IMG/VR virus record: IMGVR_UViG_3300042338_000941
Coordinates: 1 to 32,897 of that record
DNA from: a virus
Strand: one strand, 5' to 3'
Length of the DNA: 32,897 nt
A program made the position numbers and the translations under genes. This document shows, one piece after another, positions 14,525 through 21,668 of this stretch. How positions within the stretch are numbered: the first letter of the stretch is position 1; every line of letters begins with the position of its first letter. The notes under the pieces were generated by a model. That model worked only from the letters and a program-made list of their open reading frames with translations, made no database searches and was not told the origin of the DNA.

Positions 14525-14985
14525 TTCAACAGGCGGCTGTTTTGGTTTTATGCCTGGCGGCTGGATCTGTAATGGCGCAAATCTATGCCGATCCCATCCA
14601 GTCTGTGGGAGGGGGTGGACGATCCGTGCGAATTTCCACCGGCGCCATAGAGCCCAAGGACCCGGCCCCGCCGCAAAAGCTGCGCGCCAACATGCGCTAC
14701 TTGACCCCGGGAACGGTGCTGGCCAAGAAAACCGTGGGCAAGGAAACCTGGCTGCAGCTGGAGGTTAAGCGCAAGGACGTGGACGTACGGGAAATGTGGA
14801 TTGCGGACTATCCGGGAGCCGCCTCCGTAGGCGTGCAGCAGAAAATCCCCTGCGTAGTCGTGCTGGGAGACCCGCGCGAGGAAATTCAGGGCCGGCGTTT
14901 GGGCTATTGGCTGGCCAGCGGACCCTACGACCTTAATTACATCCGCGCTTTTGAGATCCGCCGCCCCGGCGTGCCGGTGGACTGA
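14521..14985 (+). CDS. Secreted protein coupled to the RHH regulator (candidate lysogenic-conversion gene)
   Basis: 154 aa; its ATG overlaps the previous stop. The first 19 residues are a signal peptide, IQQAAVLVLCLAAGSVMAQ-like with small residues before Gln, predicted to be cut after Ala19. The mature part is beta-rich with SH3-like character (RYLTPGTVLAKKTVG, WLQLEVKRKDVDV, WIADYP), exported to the periplasm. I recognise no family. It is the last gene of the only plus-strand unit besides the integrase, so it is probably made in the prophage state. Its end overlaps the opposite HTH gene by 53 bases. Confidence 0.6.
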   Translation: MIQQAAVLVLCLAAGSVMAQIYADPIQSVGGGGRSVRISTGAIEPKDPAPPQKLRANMRYLTPGTVLAKKTVGKETWLQLEVKRKDVDVREMWIADYPGAASVGVQQKIPCVVVLGDPREEIQGRRLGYWLASGPYDLNYIRAFEIRRPGVPVD

Positions 14986-15217
14986 CCAGCCGGTAGTGCG
15001 GCAGGCCGCGGATCCCCCGCCCCCACTTCACCCGGAAATCCTTGCGCTCGGCCAAGCCGGCCGCCACCAGCTCGGCACACTTTAGCTTGGCCATTTCATA
15101 GCAAACCCCCAGCTGCTCCCCCACCTCCCGGGCTGTCTTCCATCCCGGCGGCACCGTCTCCACCCGCTGGCTCAGCAGCCGGTCCAGCGCCTCCGCCCAT
15201 TCCGGCTTCTTGCTCAT
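14933..15217 (-). CDS. Small winged-helix-like protein
   Basis: 94 aa, ATGA-coupled to the metallophosphoesterase. The centre, KTAREVGEQLGVCYEMAKLKCAELVAAGLAERK, has the shape of a winged helix: a first helix, a recognition helix and a turn into a strand (FRVKWGRG). The C-terminus is basic. It ends the large minus-strand late operon and overlaps the secreted-protein gene tail to tail. Possibly a late regulator; no closer family can be named. Confidence 0.55.
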   Translation of the reverse strand: MSKKPEWAEALDRLLSQRVETVPPGWKTAREVGEQLGVCYEMAKLKCAELVAAGLAERKDFRVKWGRGIRGLPHYRLVSPPARRGGGSQKRGCN

Positions 15218-15951
15218 ACCGGGAACCTCCACTCCCCCTTGACCGGCGTGGCCAGCCAGCTGACGCACGCGTCGTGGCAATACTCCCCGTAGGCAAACCC
15301 ATGCCCCCACTGGTACGTGGCGCGGCGAGCCCGGGCGTAGCCCATGGCCCCGATGTTGGCCAGCGTGCCCACGCAGATGCCCACCGGCGAGCGCAGCACC
15401 CGCCCCCTCGCAATCTCCGGCCGATGCAGGTGCGCCATGACGATGTTTTTGCCGACGGATTCCACGGTGTCCCGCACGGCGCTGACGGAACACTGAAAGC
15501 CATGCAGGAACACGGTATCCCCCAAAAGAAAAAGCCCCTCCTCGATGTCGTAAGGCAACAGCCGGGCCTTTAGTTTTTTAATCGTCTGCTCGATCGCTTG
15601 CGTCCCCTGCTCCGCGGCATAGGCCACCACGGCGGACGGCGAGCGCACCAGCGACCAGAGCCTGGCTTCATGGTTGCCCTGCAGGCAGGTGGTCACTTCC
15701 AGCTCCTTGAGGTGGGTCATGCCATGCAGGTAATCATCGGCAAAGCTGGCCGCACGGTCCGGCTCATCCGGATCCTTGCGGGCACCAGCTCGCCAACAGG
15801 CGGTATCCAGAAAATCCCCCAAGTGGATGGTCTCCACAGGGCGCCAACGGCGTTTGAACGCCAGCACCTGTTCCCAGGCAGGGCGAGATATAAATCCGGC
15901 GTGGGTACAACCCACCGCCATCCAGCGTCTCCACTTGCGGACGACGTTCAC
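15214..15951 (-). CDS. Calcineurin-like metallophosphoesterase
   Basis: 245 aa from a GTG; an ATG 10 codons on would also serve. The family motifs are in order: VGCTHAG (about 13-19) where Asp-x-His is expected, HLGDFLD (43-49, metal ligands), QGNHE (91-95), FLHG (148-151) and AHLHRP (173-178). The Asp of the first motif is replaced by Cys15, which may lower or change metal use. Such enzymes act on nucleic-acid ends, nucleotides or phosphoproteins; the substrate is unknown. It lies in the accessory end of the late operon after the lysis genes. Confidence 0.75.
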   Translation of the reverse strand: MNVVRKWRRWMAVGCTHAGFISRPAWEQVLAFKRRWRPVETIHLGDFLDTACWRAGARKDPDEPDRAASFADDYLHGMTHLKELEVTTCLQGNHEARLWSLVRSPSAVVAYAAEQGTQAIEQTIKKLKARLLPYDIEEGLFLLGDTVFLHGFQCSVSAVRDTVESVGKNIVMAHLHRPEIARGRVLRSPVGICVGTLANIGAMGYARARRATYQWGHGFAYGEYCHDACVSWLATPVKGEWRFPV

Positions 15952-15987
15952 TGCTTGTTCCGATGTGTCAAAGGCTTGCGGGCCTTG

Positions 15988-16326
15988 TTACTTCTTGTCC
16001 TCGTAGCCGGGAAGCCCCTGGAGCACTTGTAATATTTTTACACAAGCCGCGCGGCTATCCGCCGCGGCGACCGAGGTGTCCTCAGCCCCTTTAAGCGCCA
16101 GGTCCGCAATCACGGCCAGCTGGACCTTGTGGGTATAAACATAAGACACGAGATCCAAAACCTCGCTGATTGCATCGCTCCAGCATGGCCGCAGCCACAG
16201 AGCCCCGCCGTGCTCCTCCTGACCCTTGCGGTACTTCTTGGAAAAGTCCCGGACAAACACCTCCAGAATGCTCTGCAGGTGGAGCTCATGCTCCTTGCTC
16301 ATCGGCGGCGTGACCGGCGCGCTCAT
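15988..16326 (-). CDS. MazG-like / phage nucleotide pyrophosphohydrolase candidate
   Basis: 112 aa, ATGA-coupled to the endolysin. The middle KYRKGQEEHGGALW followed by DAISEVLDLVSYVYTHKVQL resembles short phage MazG-like proteins, in which Glu and Asp residues of two helices bind Mg and hydrolyse (d)NTPs. Only part of the acidic set can be confirmed by eye. A role in nucleotide house-cleaning or in damping a host alarm response is plausible. The C-terminal helix is not conserved as far as I can tell. Confidence 0.5.
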   Translation of the reverse strand: MSAPVTPPMSKEHELHLQSILEVFVRDFSKKYRKGQEEHGGALWLRPCWSDAISEVLDLVSYVYTHKVQLAVIADLALKGAEDTSVAAADSRAACVKILQVLQGLPGYEDKK

Positions 16327-16895
16327 GGCTTACGCAGGGAAACCTTGCGGGAGGTGGAAAGTGGAAGGCGGGAAGATTTACGAACCAGCTTCGTAGAGCC
16401 ACTGAACACGGGGCTGTTTTCGGCCTGCATCTTTTGCCGGTTCTTTTCCGCGATCCGGGTGCCGGGGCTGTCGTTCTCTTTGGCCGCCAGTTCACGCCAG
16501 TCCTTAAAATCCGCGTCCTCATAGTGGGGCAGCTCCCAGGTCAGAGTTCTTAGCCGGTGCTTCTCCCCTATTTCCGACATTACGGCGTAGGTCTTCACAT
16601 CATCCCAGCAGGCGGTCAGCCCGTTGGTGCTGCTCTGCGCCAGCGGCACGGCATCCACCGCGCGGCCGTAGCAGTGGAAGCTCTGGCACACGGGCGTGCC
16701 CCGGGCGTTGGTCACCTTGGGCCGCTTCTTAAACAGATCGTCCTGCTCGGCTGGCGTCCGCGTGCTGCAGTAGATCAGCACGGGGATCTTCTTCATGATC
16801 AGTTCCTGATACCACTTGGCCACGCGCTCCTTGAATCCCGGAGCCAGCTTTGCGATGTGGCCCTCGCTGCGGTCAACGATCTGGCGCCAGGTCAT
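16323..16895 (-). CDS. Endolysin, peptidase M15 family
   Basis: 190 aa. The zinc-site motif is clear: SFHCYGRAVD (72-81, pattern SxHxxGxAxD) and the catalytic ELPHYE (121-126), typical of VanY/D-Ala-D-Ala or L-Ala-D-Glu endopeptidases that cut the peptide stems of peptidoglycan. There is no signal peptide, so it needs a holin to reach the wall. After residue about 140 comes a basic Ser/Arg/Lys-rich tail (SSRLPLSTSRKVSLRK), longer than usual, possibly membrane- or wall-binding. Coupled by ATGA to the lipoprotein upstream. Confidence 0.88.
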   Translation of the reverse strand: MTWRQIVDRSEGHIAKLAPGFKERVAKWYQELIMKKIPVLIYCSTRTPAEQDDLFKKRPKVTNARGTPVCQSFHCYGRAVDAVPLAQSSTNGLTACWDDVKTYAVMSEIGEKHRLRTLTWELPHYEDADFKDWRELAAKENDSPGTRIAEKNRQKMQAENSPVFSGSTKLVRKSSRLPLSTSRKVSLRKP

Positions 16896-17200
16896 TTGGC
16901 CTCGGCTCTATGCCGCCATTTCTCTGTTTCAGCCAGACTTGCAGATAGCGCCTTGAGCGCGGCGACATACTGGTCGCGATAAGCGGCCGGAGCGGGGCCT
17001 TCTTTTCTTTCGATCTTGTCCCAGTCGTAGATGAGCGCCTCAATCGTCTCCGGGCGTGGGGGCGGGCCGTCCGGAATCGGCGTGACCGTGGCACAGCCGG
17101 ACAGGCTAAGAATCAGCAGGAGGACGCTTAGTCCACCAGCTATCAATCTTTTGGTCCCGCTTGCGCCGCTCGGCCTCGATGACGGCGTCCCGGTACTCAT
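16892..17200 (-). CDS. Lipoprotein, outer-spanin (Rz1-like) candidate
   Basis: 102 aa from the ATG at 17200. The signal ends in LSLSGC, a lipobox with Cys36; the mature start TPIPDGPPPRP is proline-rich as in Rz1. The rest is helical. The gene begins inside the 58-aa membrane-protein gene (17106-17282) in another frame, as in the classic nested Rz/Rz1 pair. An outer-membrane lipoprotein would mean a host with two membranes. Its stop overlaps the endolysin start. Confidence 0.6.
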   Translation of the reverse strand: MSTGTPSSRPSGASGTKRLIAGGLSVLLLILSLSGCATVTPIPDGPPPRPETIEALIYDWDKIERKEGPAPAAYRDQYVAALKALSASLAETEKWRHRAEAK

Positions 17201-17282
17201 GCCGGTTCTTGCCCCGGTTTTGCAGCCACCAGAGCACCAGCGCAGCCAAGGTGCCGAGGACGGTAAGGGCACCGGTAATCAC
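17106..17282 (-). CDS. Small membrane protein, inner-spanin-like candidate
   Basis: 58 aa from a GTG with GGGGAGGGG just upstream. The N-terminal ITGALTVLGTLAALVLWWL is a membrane segment; a charged helix (KNRHEYRDAVIEAERRKRDQK) follows. This is the layout of an inner spanin, but it is far shorter than lambda Rz (153 aa), so a holin accessory is an alternative. The lipoprotein gene starts within it in another frame, which favours the spanin reading. Confidence 0.5.
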   Translation of the reverse strand: MITGALTVLGTLAALVLWWLQNRGKNRHEYRDAVIEAERRKRDQKIDSWWTKRPPADS

Positions 17283-17292
17283 TTCCCCTCCC

Positions 17293-17457
17293 CTATTTGC
17301 GGGAGATTTGCTGGATGAAATCGACGATCTTTTGGAGAGTCCGCTCGGGTTCGTCCCCGGGGATCAAGGTGGCGACGGCAATGGCCGCACCCAGCACGGT
17401 CGCCAAGACGCCGATGTAGCTCTGCCAGTTGTTAAGGATGTGGGTGATGATTTCCAT
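17293..17457 (-). CDS. Holin-like single-pass membrane protein
   Basis: 54 aa. One hydrophobic stretch IGVLATVLGAAIAVATLI flanked by an amphipathic start and a charged C-terminal helix. Size and place between the XhlA-like gene and the spanin and endolysin genes suit a small holin or antiholin. No family motif, so this rests on topology and context. Confidence 0.5.
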   Translation of the reverse strand: MEIITHILNNWQSYIGVLATVLGAAIAVATLIPGDEPERTLQKIVDFIQQISRK

Positions 17458-17489
17458 GCCGTGGCCGGCATGTCAAAAGGGCTTGAGGA

Positions 17490-17714
17490 TCAATGACCCA
17501 GCAGGCGGTTTTTAATGATTTCCCAGGCGGCGGCCAGCACCCCGAAGACAATGGTGGAGATCAGCCAGACCCGGCCCTTGATCGTGCCGGCCTCGTCCTC
17601 CAGGGCCTTCATCTTGCCCTTGTGATCCTCGAATAATTCCAGGATATGGATCTGGCGCTGCTCAATCCGCGCCACGGCGATGCGGAGCTCGGTCAAAATA
17701 TCCGAATCACTCAC
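17490..17714 (-). CDS. XhlA-like membrane protein
   Basis: 74 aa from a GTG overlapping the previous stop (GTGA). Residues about 5-50 are a coiled-coil-like helix (ARIEQRQIHILELFEDHKGK), followed by one membrane segment VWLISTIVFGVLAAAWEII near the C-terminus. This matches the XhlA/hemolysin-type holin-associated proteins, first named in Bacillus PBSX, and found in various phages. It opens the lysis cassette. Confidence 0.6.
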   Translation of the reverse strand: MSDSDILTELRIAVARIEQRQIHILELFEDHKGKMKALEDEAGTIKGRVWLISTIVFGVLAAAWEIIKNRLLGH

Positions 17715-17851
17715 ACCTCACACTCCTCTGCGCCCTCACAGATGCGGACGCACTCCGAACCGGTCTCGTCAAAGAATCTCTCGATGTAGCCTTCGGCCTC
17801 CAGATACTCAAGCGCGGCGATGAAGTCGCCGTAGGTGTAGGCAGTAGCCAT
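17711..17851 (-). CDS. Small acidic hypothetical protein
   Basis: 46 aa, overlapping the XhlA-like start by four bases. Sequence begins MATAYTYGDFIAALEYLEAEGYI, continues acidic, and ends with three Cys in the last 13 residues (ECVRICEGAEECEV-like), possibly a metal site. No family known; the coupling and the good frame support it. Confidence 0.45.
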   Translation of the reverse strand: MATAYTYGDFIAALEYLEAEGYIERFFDETGSECVRICEGAEECEV

Positions 17852-17854
17852 GGT

Positions 17855-18181
17855 TCACATCCCCTCCGGCACGGGCGGGGCGAGGAACTGGACGGCATCG
17901 GCCTCGTCGTTGGTTTGGGCCGCTAGGATCAATCCCTTGCATCGCAGGTATTCGTTTCGGCAGGCGGCGATGTAAGACTTGATGGCCTCGCAACGCTCTG
18001 GTGAATAGATGCCAAGGGCGGCGTTTTGTTGGGTGGCTTCGTCTAGACCAGCGGATTGAATGGTTTCGGTTGCCGACATGCGAATCCTTTCAATATTTTC
18101 ATTTCTACATGCGCCTATCCCCCTGTCGTCACCGATGGCCACAGATTTTCCGTCAATTCCAACAATTTGCCATCTTCCCAT
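17855..18181 (-). CDS. Hypothetical protein after the tail fibre
   Basis: 108 aa from the ATG at 18181 (AGGA 9 bases upstream), or 74 aa from the ATG at 18079, which has AAAGGA about 6 bases upstream. The common part is helical with several Cys (AACRNEYLRCKG) and no motif I recognise. The extra N-terminal part is AT-rich like the fibre gene before it, so the shorter form may be the real one. Confidence 0.5.
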   Translation of the reverse strand: MGRWQIVGIDGKSVAIGDDRGIGACRNENIERIRMSATETIQSAGLDEATQQNAALGIYSPERCEAIKSYIAACRNEYLRCKGLILAAQTNDEADAVQFLAPPVPEGM

Positions 18182-18182
18182 T

Positions 18183-18932
18183 TTATGATTTCCTTATTGC
18201 CATCCAAGCTGGGCGTATTCCAGAAAATGCAAAAGTGCTTGCTGTTAGCGTTGTCGGTAGCGACTCGGTTCCGCTGTAAGCAAAAGCATACTCAAGCGAA
18301 TCAAGATTAAGCCCTGCGACAGTGTTTGCACTCCAATTTGCCAAATCAGGTGAATTGGCTCCCCCATGGAAAAGCGCTGCATTTCTTATTGAGCCATCAT
18401 CCGAAATTCTATATGTAAGCGGCACATCAGAAGCAGAGACAAGGCACAGCCAGTATAAGTCTGGCTGAAGAGTAGTGGAAGAAACCGTGATTTCAATGTT
18501 TGAGCTACCCGCCAAGGAGGCAACATTTGCGCTTTCAACCAAAAGAGTTTTTGGAACTCCTGCGCTTCTGTCATGCGTATAAAGACCAAACTTAAAATTA
18601 CTCTGCGCTGTGGTTCTGTTGACATAAAGTATTCTATCAAAAGTGAATGAAAAATTCACAAAAATAGGCGAAAAAAATAATTTGTCTGCGGCAAATGTTG
18701 TGTTTGTTCTGTTTAATCCTCCGAAAGAGTTTATTACATGATAGGTATAAAGGCTGGAAGTGTATCCAGACAGTCTCCATGGGGAGGTCTGGATAAATGA
18801 GCCAGACCCCAAAAGTTGCTTGTCCTCTTCCCCCGCCGCCGGAGCGGGAACCAAGCCCGCCGTGCCTGCGGCTGAACTGGTCGCACCGACCATATTGCTC
18901 GCCGCACTCCCGCCGCCGCCGAAGAAGCCCAT
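18183..18932 (-). CDS. Distal tail / receptor-binding protein, mosaic
   Basis: 249 aa. The N-terminus MGFFGGGGSAASNMVGATSSA and the following EEDKQLL-GSGSF segment look like a conserved tail-anchoring part, written in GC-rich DNA. From about residue 50 the coding DNA becomes AT-rich (18183-18790) and the protein is beta-rich, with Tyr/Asn/Thr as in receptor-binding heads. This break is typical of receptor-binding tips exchanged by recombination. Role in host recognition is inferred from position at the end of the tail genes. Confidence 0.65.
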   Translation of the reverse strand: MGFFGGGGSAASNMVGATSSAAGTAGLVPAPAAGEEDKQLLGSGSFIQTSPWRLSGYTSSLYTYHVINSFGGLNRTNTTFAADKLFFSPIFVNFSFTFDRILYVNRTTAQSNFKFGLYTHDRSAGVPKTLLVESANVASLAGSSNIEITVSSTTLQPDLYWLCLVSASDVPLTYRISDDGSIRNAALFHGGANSPDLANWSANTVAGLNLDSLEYAFAYSGTESLPTTLTASTFAFSGIRPAWMAIRKS

Positions 18933-18935
18933 GGC

Positions 18936-20171
18936 TTAAGCCTCTTTCGCCACCCAGCGGGAACTGGTGGTGGTGCTGATGAGCGAAACCAAGCCCTGCG
19001 GGATCGTCGTCTCCCAGGCGTAGCCCTGCCCGGCCGTCAGGTTGATGCCGTTCACCGTGGTGGCGGTGGCTCCCACATTCACGAAAGCCGACCCGGTGGT
19101 GACTTGGACGAGCAAGTAACTTCTGGTCGTACTGCTGGCGAATAAAGTCACGGCCGAATTTGCGGTAACAACCGTGCCGGAGCCGTCGATGAAAGTGACG
19201 CGGGGAAGCTGGGGCGCGAGCGTGGGCAACGAGCCGATGGTGACGGAATTGCCGACCGTGACCGTGCCGGAGATGGCAGGGAGAGATAGGACATTATTTA
19301 CATAATTGATTTCATCCAAAACCACACCATCCTTACCGCCCGCCAAGTAAACAGGTATCCCCTGAGTAACTCCTCCAGTCAGGTCTGTTGAAACCAAGGG
19401 AACATTCGCCGTGACCGTGCCGGAGATGGGGAGGGGGCCAGCCCCGCTTTCCTCTGTAACCCCCACAATGCTTGTTTCACCATTAGCATTTCTAAATCCG
19501 ACCATTACGCCTGCTCCGCCCGAGCTTTCTCCAGCTACTGAAATAAAGTTTTCTTGTCCATTTATTAGCCTTTCAATATTAGCCGTGACCGTGCCGGAGA
19601 TGGGAAGGGGGTTGCCAGAAAATACTGAATCTTGGTAATTGCCATTAAGCTGAATTGCAACAGGAAGTGGGTAATCTGTGTTATTTACAACTTTAAAGAC
19701 ATTATCAGCCTGTATTTCATTAAAGCCTATTGGAACTGCGTTATTTACACTAGTGTTAACCGCGCCTACACCAAAGTCTTGAGCCAAAAGACCGGAAGAT
19801 TGTAAGTTGCTTAAAGTTAAACTAGCTGTAACTGCTCCACGCACTCCTATTGTCACTGAGTTTAAGTTTGCTGGGGAAAGATTCGCCGTCACCGTTCCCG
19901 CAATGGTCTGGGTGGCTGGGAAGTTGGAGATGGAAACGCTGGAAATCGACAACGCCGGCATCGTGGTCACGGCTACGGATACGGCGCTGGCGCGGAGCTC
20001 GGCGTTGGTCAGGCCACCGGCCGCCGTCACATTGATCGCTGGCATCGTCACCACGTTCACGCTGACCACGTTGGCCACGGTGACGGTGTTGACCATCACG
20101 CTGGCCACCACGGGCTGGCTCAGGGTGACGACGCTGGGCGTCTCGGTTAAAGATAAATAGATGTCGGACAT
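18936..20171 (-). CDS. Repeat-containing tail fibre / baseplate-associated protein
   Basis: 411 aa, beta-rich, Val/Thr/Ala-rich, with repeated PISGTVTA-type units (for example PLPISGTVTANI and PLPISGTVTANV), each written by near-identical DNA. The C-terminal about 80 residues (RSYLLVQVTTGSAFVNVG and on) look like a compact head. Such repeat sequences occur in phage fibre and decoration proteins. Start is the ATG at 20171, with no Shine-Dalgarno since it follows the inverted repeat element at 20177. Central part 19290-19840 is AT-richer than both ends. Confidence 0.65.
   Translation of the reverse strand: MSDIYLSLTETPSVVTLSQPVVASVMVNTVTVANVVSVNVVTMPAINVTAAGGLTNAELRASAVSVAVTTMPALSISSVSISNFPATQTIAGTVTANLSPANLNSVTIGVRGAVTASLTLSNLQSSGLLAQDFGVGAVNTSVNNAVPIGFNEIQADNVFKVVNNTDYPLPVAIQLNGNYQDSVFSGNPLPISGTVTANIERLINGQENFISVAGESSGGAGVMVGFRNANGETSIVGVTEESGAGPLPISGTVTANVPLVSTDLTGGVTQGIPVYLAGGKDGVVLDEINYVNNVLSLPAISGTVTVGNSVTIGSLPTLAPQLPRVTFIDGSGTVVTANSAVTLFASSTTRSYLLVQVTTGSAFVNVGATATTVNGINLTAGQGYAWETTIPQGLVSLISTTTSSRWVAKEA
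19258..19604 (-). repeat. Three near-identical 19-23-bp repeats in the fibre gene
   Basis: The motif GTGACCGTGCCGGAGATGG (plus strand) occurs at 19258-19276, and as the longer GCCGTGACCGTGCCGGAGATGGG at 19408-19430 and 19582-19604; a diverged copy lies near 19885. They encode ISGTVTA units and are in one reading frame, so they could recombine and change the number of repeats. Confidence 0.75.
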
Positions 20172-20176
20172 AGTAT

Positions 20177-20254
20177 TTTACCGCAGAGGCGCAGAGAGCG
20201 CGGAGGGGTGGCCTGAAATAAATCTTTGCGTCCTCGGCGTCTTGGCGGTGAGAA
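20177..20254. repeat. Inverted-repeat element with 7-bp periodicity
   Basis: The left arm (20177-20206) reads ACCGC-AGAGGCGC-AGAGAGCGC and the right arm (20224-20254), reverse-complemented, reads ACCGCCAAGACGCCGAGGACGC, so both follow the pattern CGCnnAG repeated about every seven bases. They could fold into a long imperfect hairpin. This resembles an abundant family of dispersed palindromes I recall from Verrucomicrobiota and other environmental bacteria. It fills most of the 98-base gap between 20171 and 20270 and ends 6 bases before the fibre gene start. It may be a host-derived mobile repeat. Confidence 0.65.
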
Positions 20255-20269
20255 AAGGATTGGTCATGG

Positions 20270-20608
20270 CTAGTTTACGGTTATCCGTGGGCTTAATGTC
20301 ACCGCGCCCTGCAATAGCCGGGTGCTGACTCCGGCGCTGGTCACCATAAACAGATCCCACTTCGCCCCGGCGGTGGGGACAAGCAGGCTGGCCGCGCTGG
20401 TCACGCTCATCCGCACCTGGCCGCCGGCCGCGCTCACCACGCTGCAGGCGATGGCGGTCGCAACCGTTCCGCTGGGGAACTGGCGGATCTCGGCCTTAAA
20501 GGTCCGGCCAGAGACGTCGATCGTCCCCTGGGTGGCGGTGGTGAGGAAAAGATCCCGGGTCCAGTCCGCCCCCTGCTCGATCGTGATGTTGTAGGTGGGC
20601 GCGGGCAT
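20270..20608 (-). CDS. Small tail / baseplate-type protein
   Basis: 112 aa. An N-terminal strand NITIEQGADWTRDLFL and alternating beta segments recall small phage proteins whose QG-x-D/TW-type start is followed by an immunoglobulin-like or BppU-like fold. This is a weak likeness. It follows the glycosyltransferase and precedes the fibre gene. A structural tail role is likely. Confidence 0.55.
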   Translation of the reverse strand: MPAPTYNITIEQGADWTRDLFLTTATQGTIDVSGRTFKAEIRQFPSGTVATAIACSVVSAAGGQVRMSVTSAASLLVPTAGAKWDLFMVTSAGVSTRLLQGAVTLSPRITVN

Positions 20609-20612
20609 GGGG

Positions 20613-21668
20613 TTACGGCGAAGGAGGGCGTGTCAAAGAAGGGGCGGTGTTAAAATCGTAGAACTTTTTAGGCCGCCAGCGCAGGTGGCCGTCGTACTCC
20701 CCGCCCAGCTCGTGGTACGCCTCGTGCACCTCGATCTCATCAGTGCGGCGGCCGTCTTTATCCACCTTCCGCTTCACGTGGGAGCAGACGACGTGCGGGA
20801 TGACGGCCATCCGCAAGCCGTGCGGGTGCCAGCGGTTCCAGCACAGGAATAGATCCTGGGTGCCCTTCAGGTCGTAGCCCTCAAACGTGGCTAGGGAGAG
20901 GGCCTTTTTGTTCAGCAAGGTGCAGCCCAGCCCCACCCAGTCCGTGGGCAGAATGGCTCCGCGGCCGATGGCCGGGTAGGCGCTTTCCAGCCATCCCCTT
21001 TTCCGCCAGCCCTTGGCCTGCAGCTCAAAAATGTTCCCCTTTGGCGGGCACTCCCGGATCCGCTTGTCCAGCCCACCCCATTGCTTCAGCTCCTCCTCGC
21101 TCGGGCGCTCCTTCTTTTTGGCCAGATCCTTGAGGCGCTTTTCCCGTGCCTCGATCTCCTTTTGCATTGTTTCCGGGATCTGCCGTTCCTCGTGGGTAAA
21201 ATCCTCTGCAATGGGGTGCTGGGCGGTGCCGCGGCCGCCCAAAAACTGGCCGTTTGGATACGTGACCATGGCGATGGAGTAGTAGCCGTCGTCGAAGGCC
21301 AGCGTGTCGCGCAGGACGCGCAGGGCGTTAGGCGGTACGAGGACGTCGCTCTCTACGCACCAGCATTGCTCGGCATCCAGCTCTCTGGCCTTGGCAAAAG
21401 CGGCCTGCTGCAGCCGGGCGATGATGAGCTGGGCTTCGTCTTGGTAGGCTTTCTGGCGGTCGTCCGCCTGGCCGATGACGATGTGGTGTAGCACCATGGA
21501 CGGGAACTTGGGTGCCACCTGTGCGATCATCTGGGCGCATTCTGGGGAATCGTCTGTGGCTAGGATGAGGTGGCCGGGCTGGCCCCGCATGGCGGTGGCG
21601 CAGTGTTCGGCCCAGCTGGGCACGGAGTAGCACCAGCCGCGGGTAAAGAAGGTAAGAAGGGCGGTCAT
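20613..21668 (-). CDS. Glycosyltransferase-like protein coupled to the Ser/Thr-rich tail protein
   Basis: 351 aa, ATGA-coupled to the 662-aa tail protein. The N-terminal alpha/beta part leads to a candidate nucleotide-sugar motif WCVESDVLVPP (about 103-113; the E-S-D group stands for the usual DxD), and a later GTQDLFLCWNRWHPHGLRM fits the second acidic and Trp-rich segment of GT-A folds. Between them is a charged helical insert with EKRLKDLAKKKERPSEEELKQW. GT-A enzymes move sugars onto proteins or glycans in the cytoplasm. The coupling makes the upstream Ser/Thr-rich protein an obvious substrate candidate, but this is inference. Confidence 0.65.
   Translation of the reverse strand: MTALLTFFTRGWCYSVPSWAEHCATAMRGQPGHLILATDDSPECAQMIAQVAPKFPSMVLHHIVIGQADDRQKAYQDEAQLIIARLQQAAFAKARELDAEQCWCVESDVLVPPNALRVLRDTLAFDDGYYSIAMVTYPNGQFLGGRGTAQHPIAEDFTHEERQIPETMQKEIEAREKRLKDLAKKKERPSEEELKQWGGLDKRIRECPPKGNIFELQAKGWRKRGWLESAYPAIGRGAILPTDWVGLGCTLLNKKALSLATFEGYDLKGTQDLFLCWNRWHPHGLRMAVIPHVVCSHVKRKVDKDGRRTDEIEVHEAYHELGGEYDGHLRWRPKKFYDFNTAPSLTRPPSP

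Noticed and set aside
20178-20360. 60-codon minus-strand frame over the palindrome
   Set aside because: Its TAKTPRTQR-type peptide is a by-product of the inverted repeat element, not a gene.
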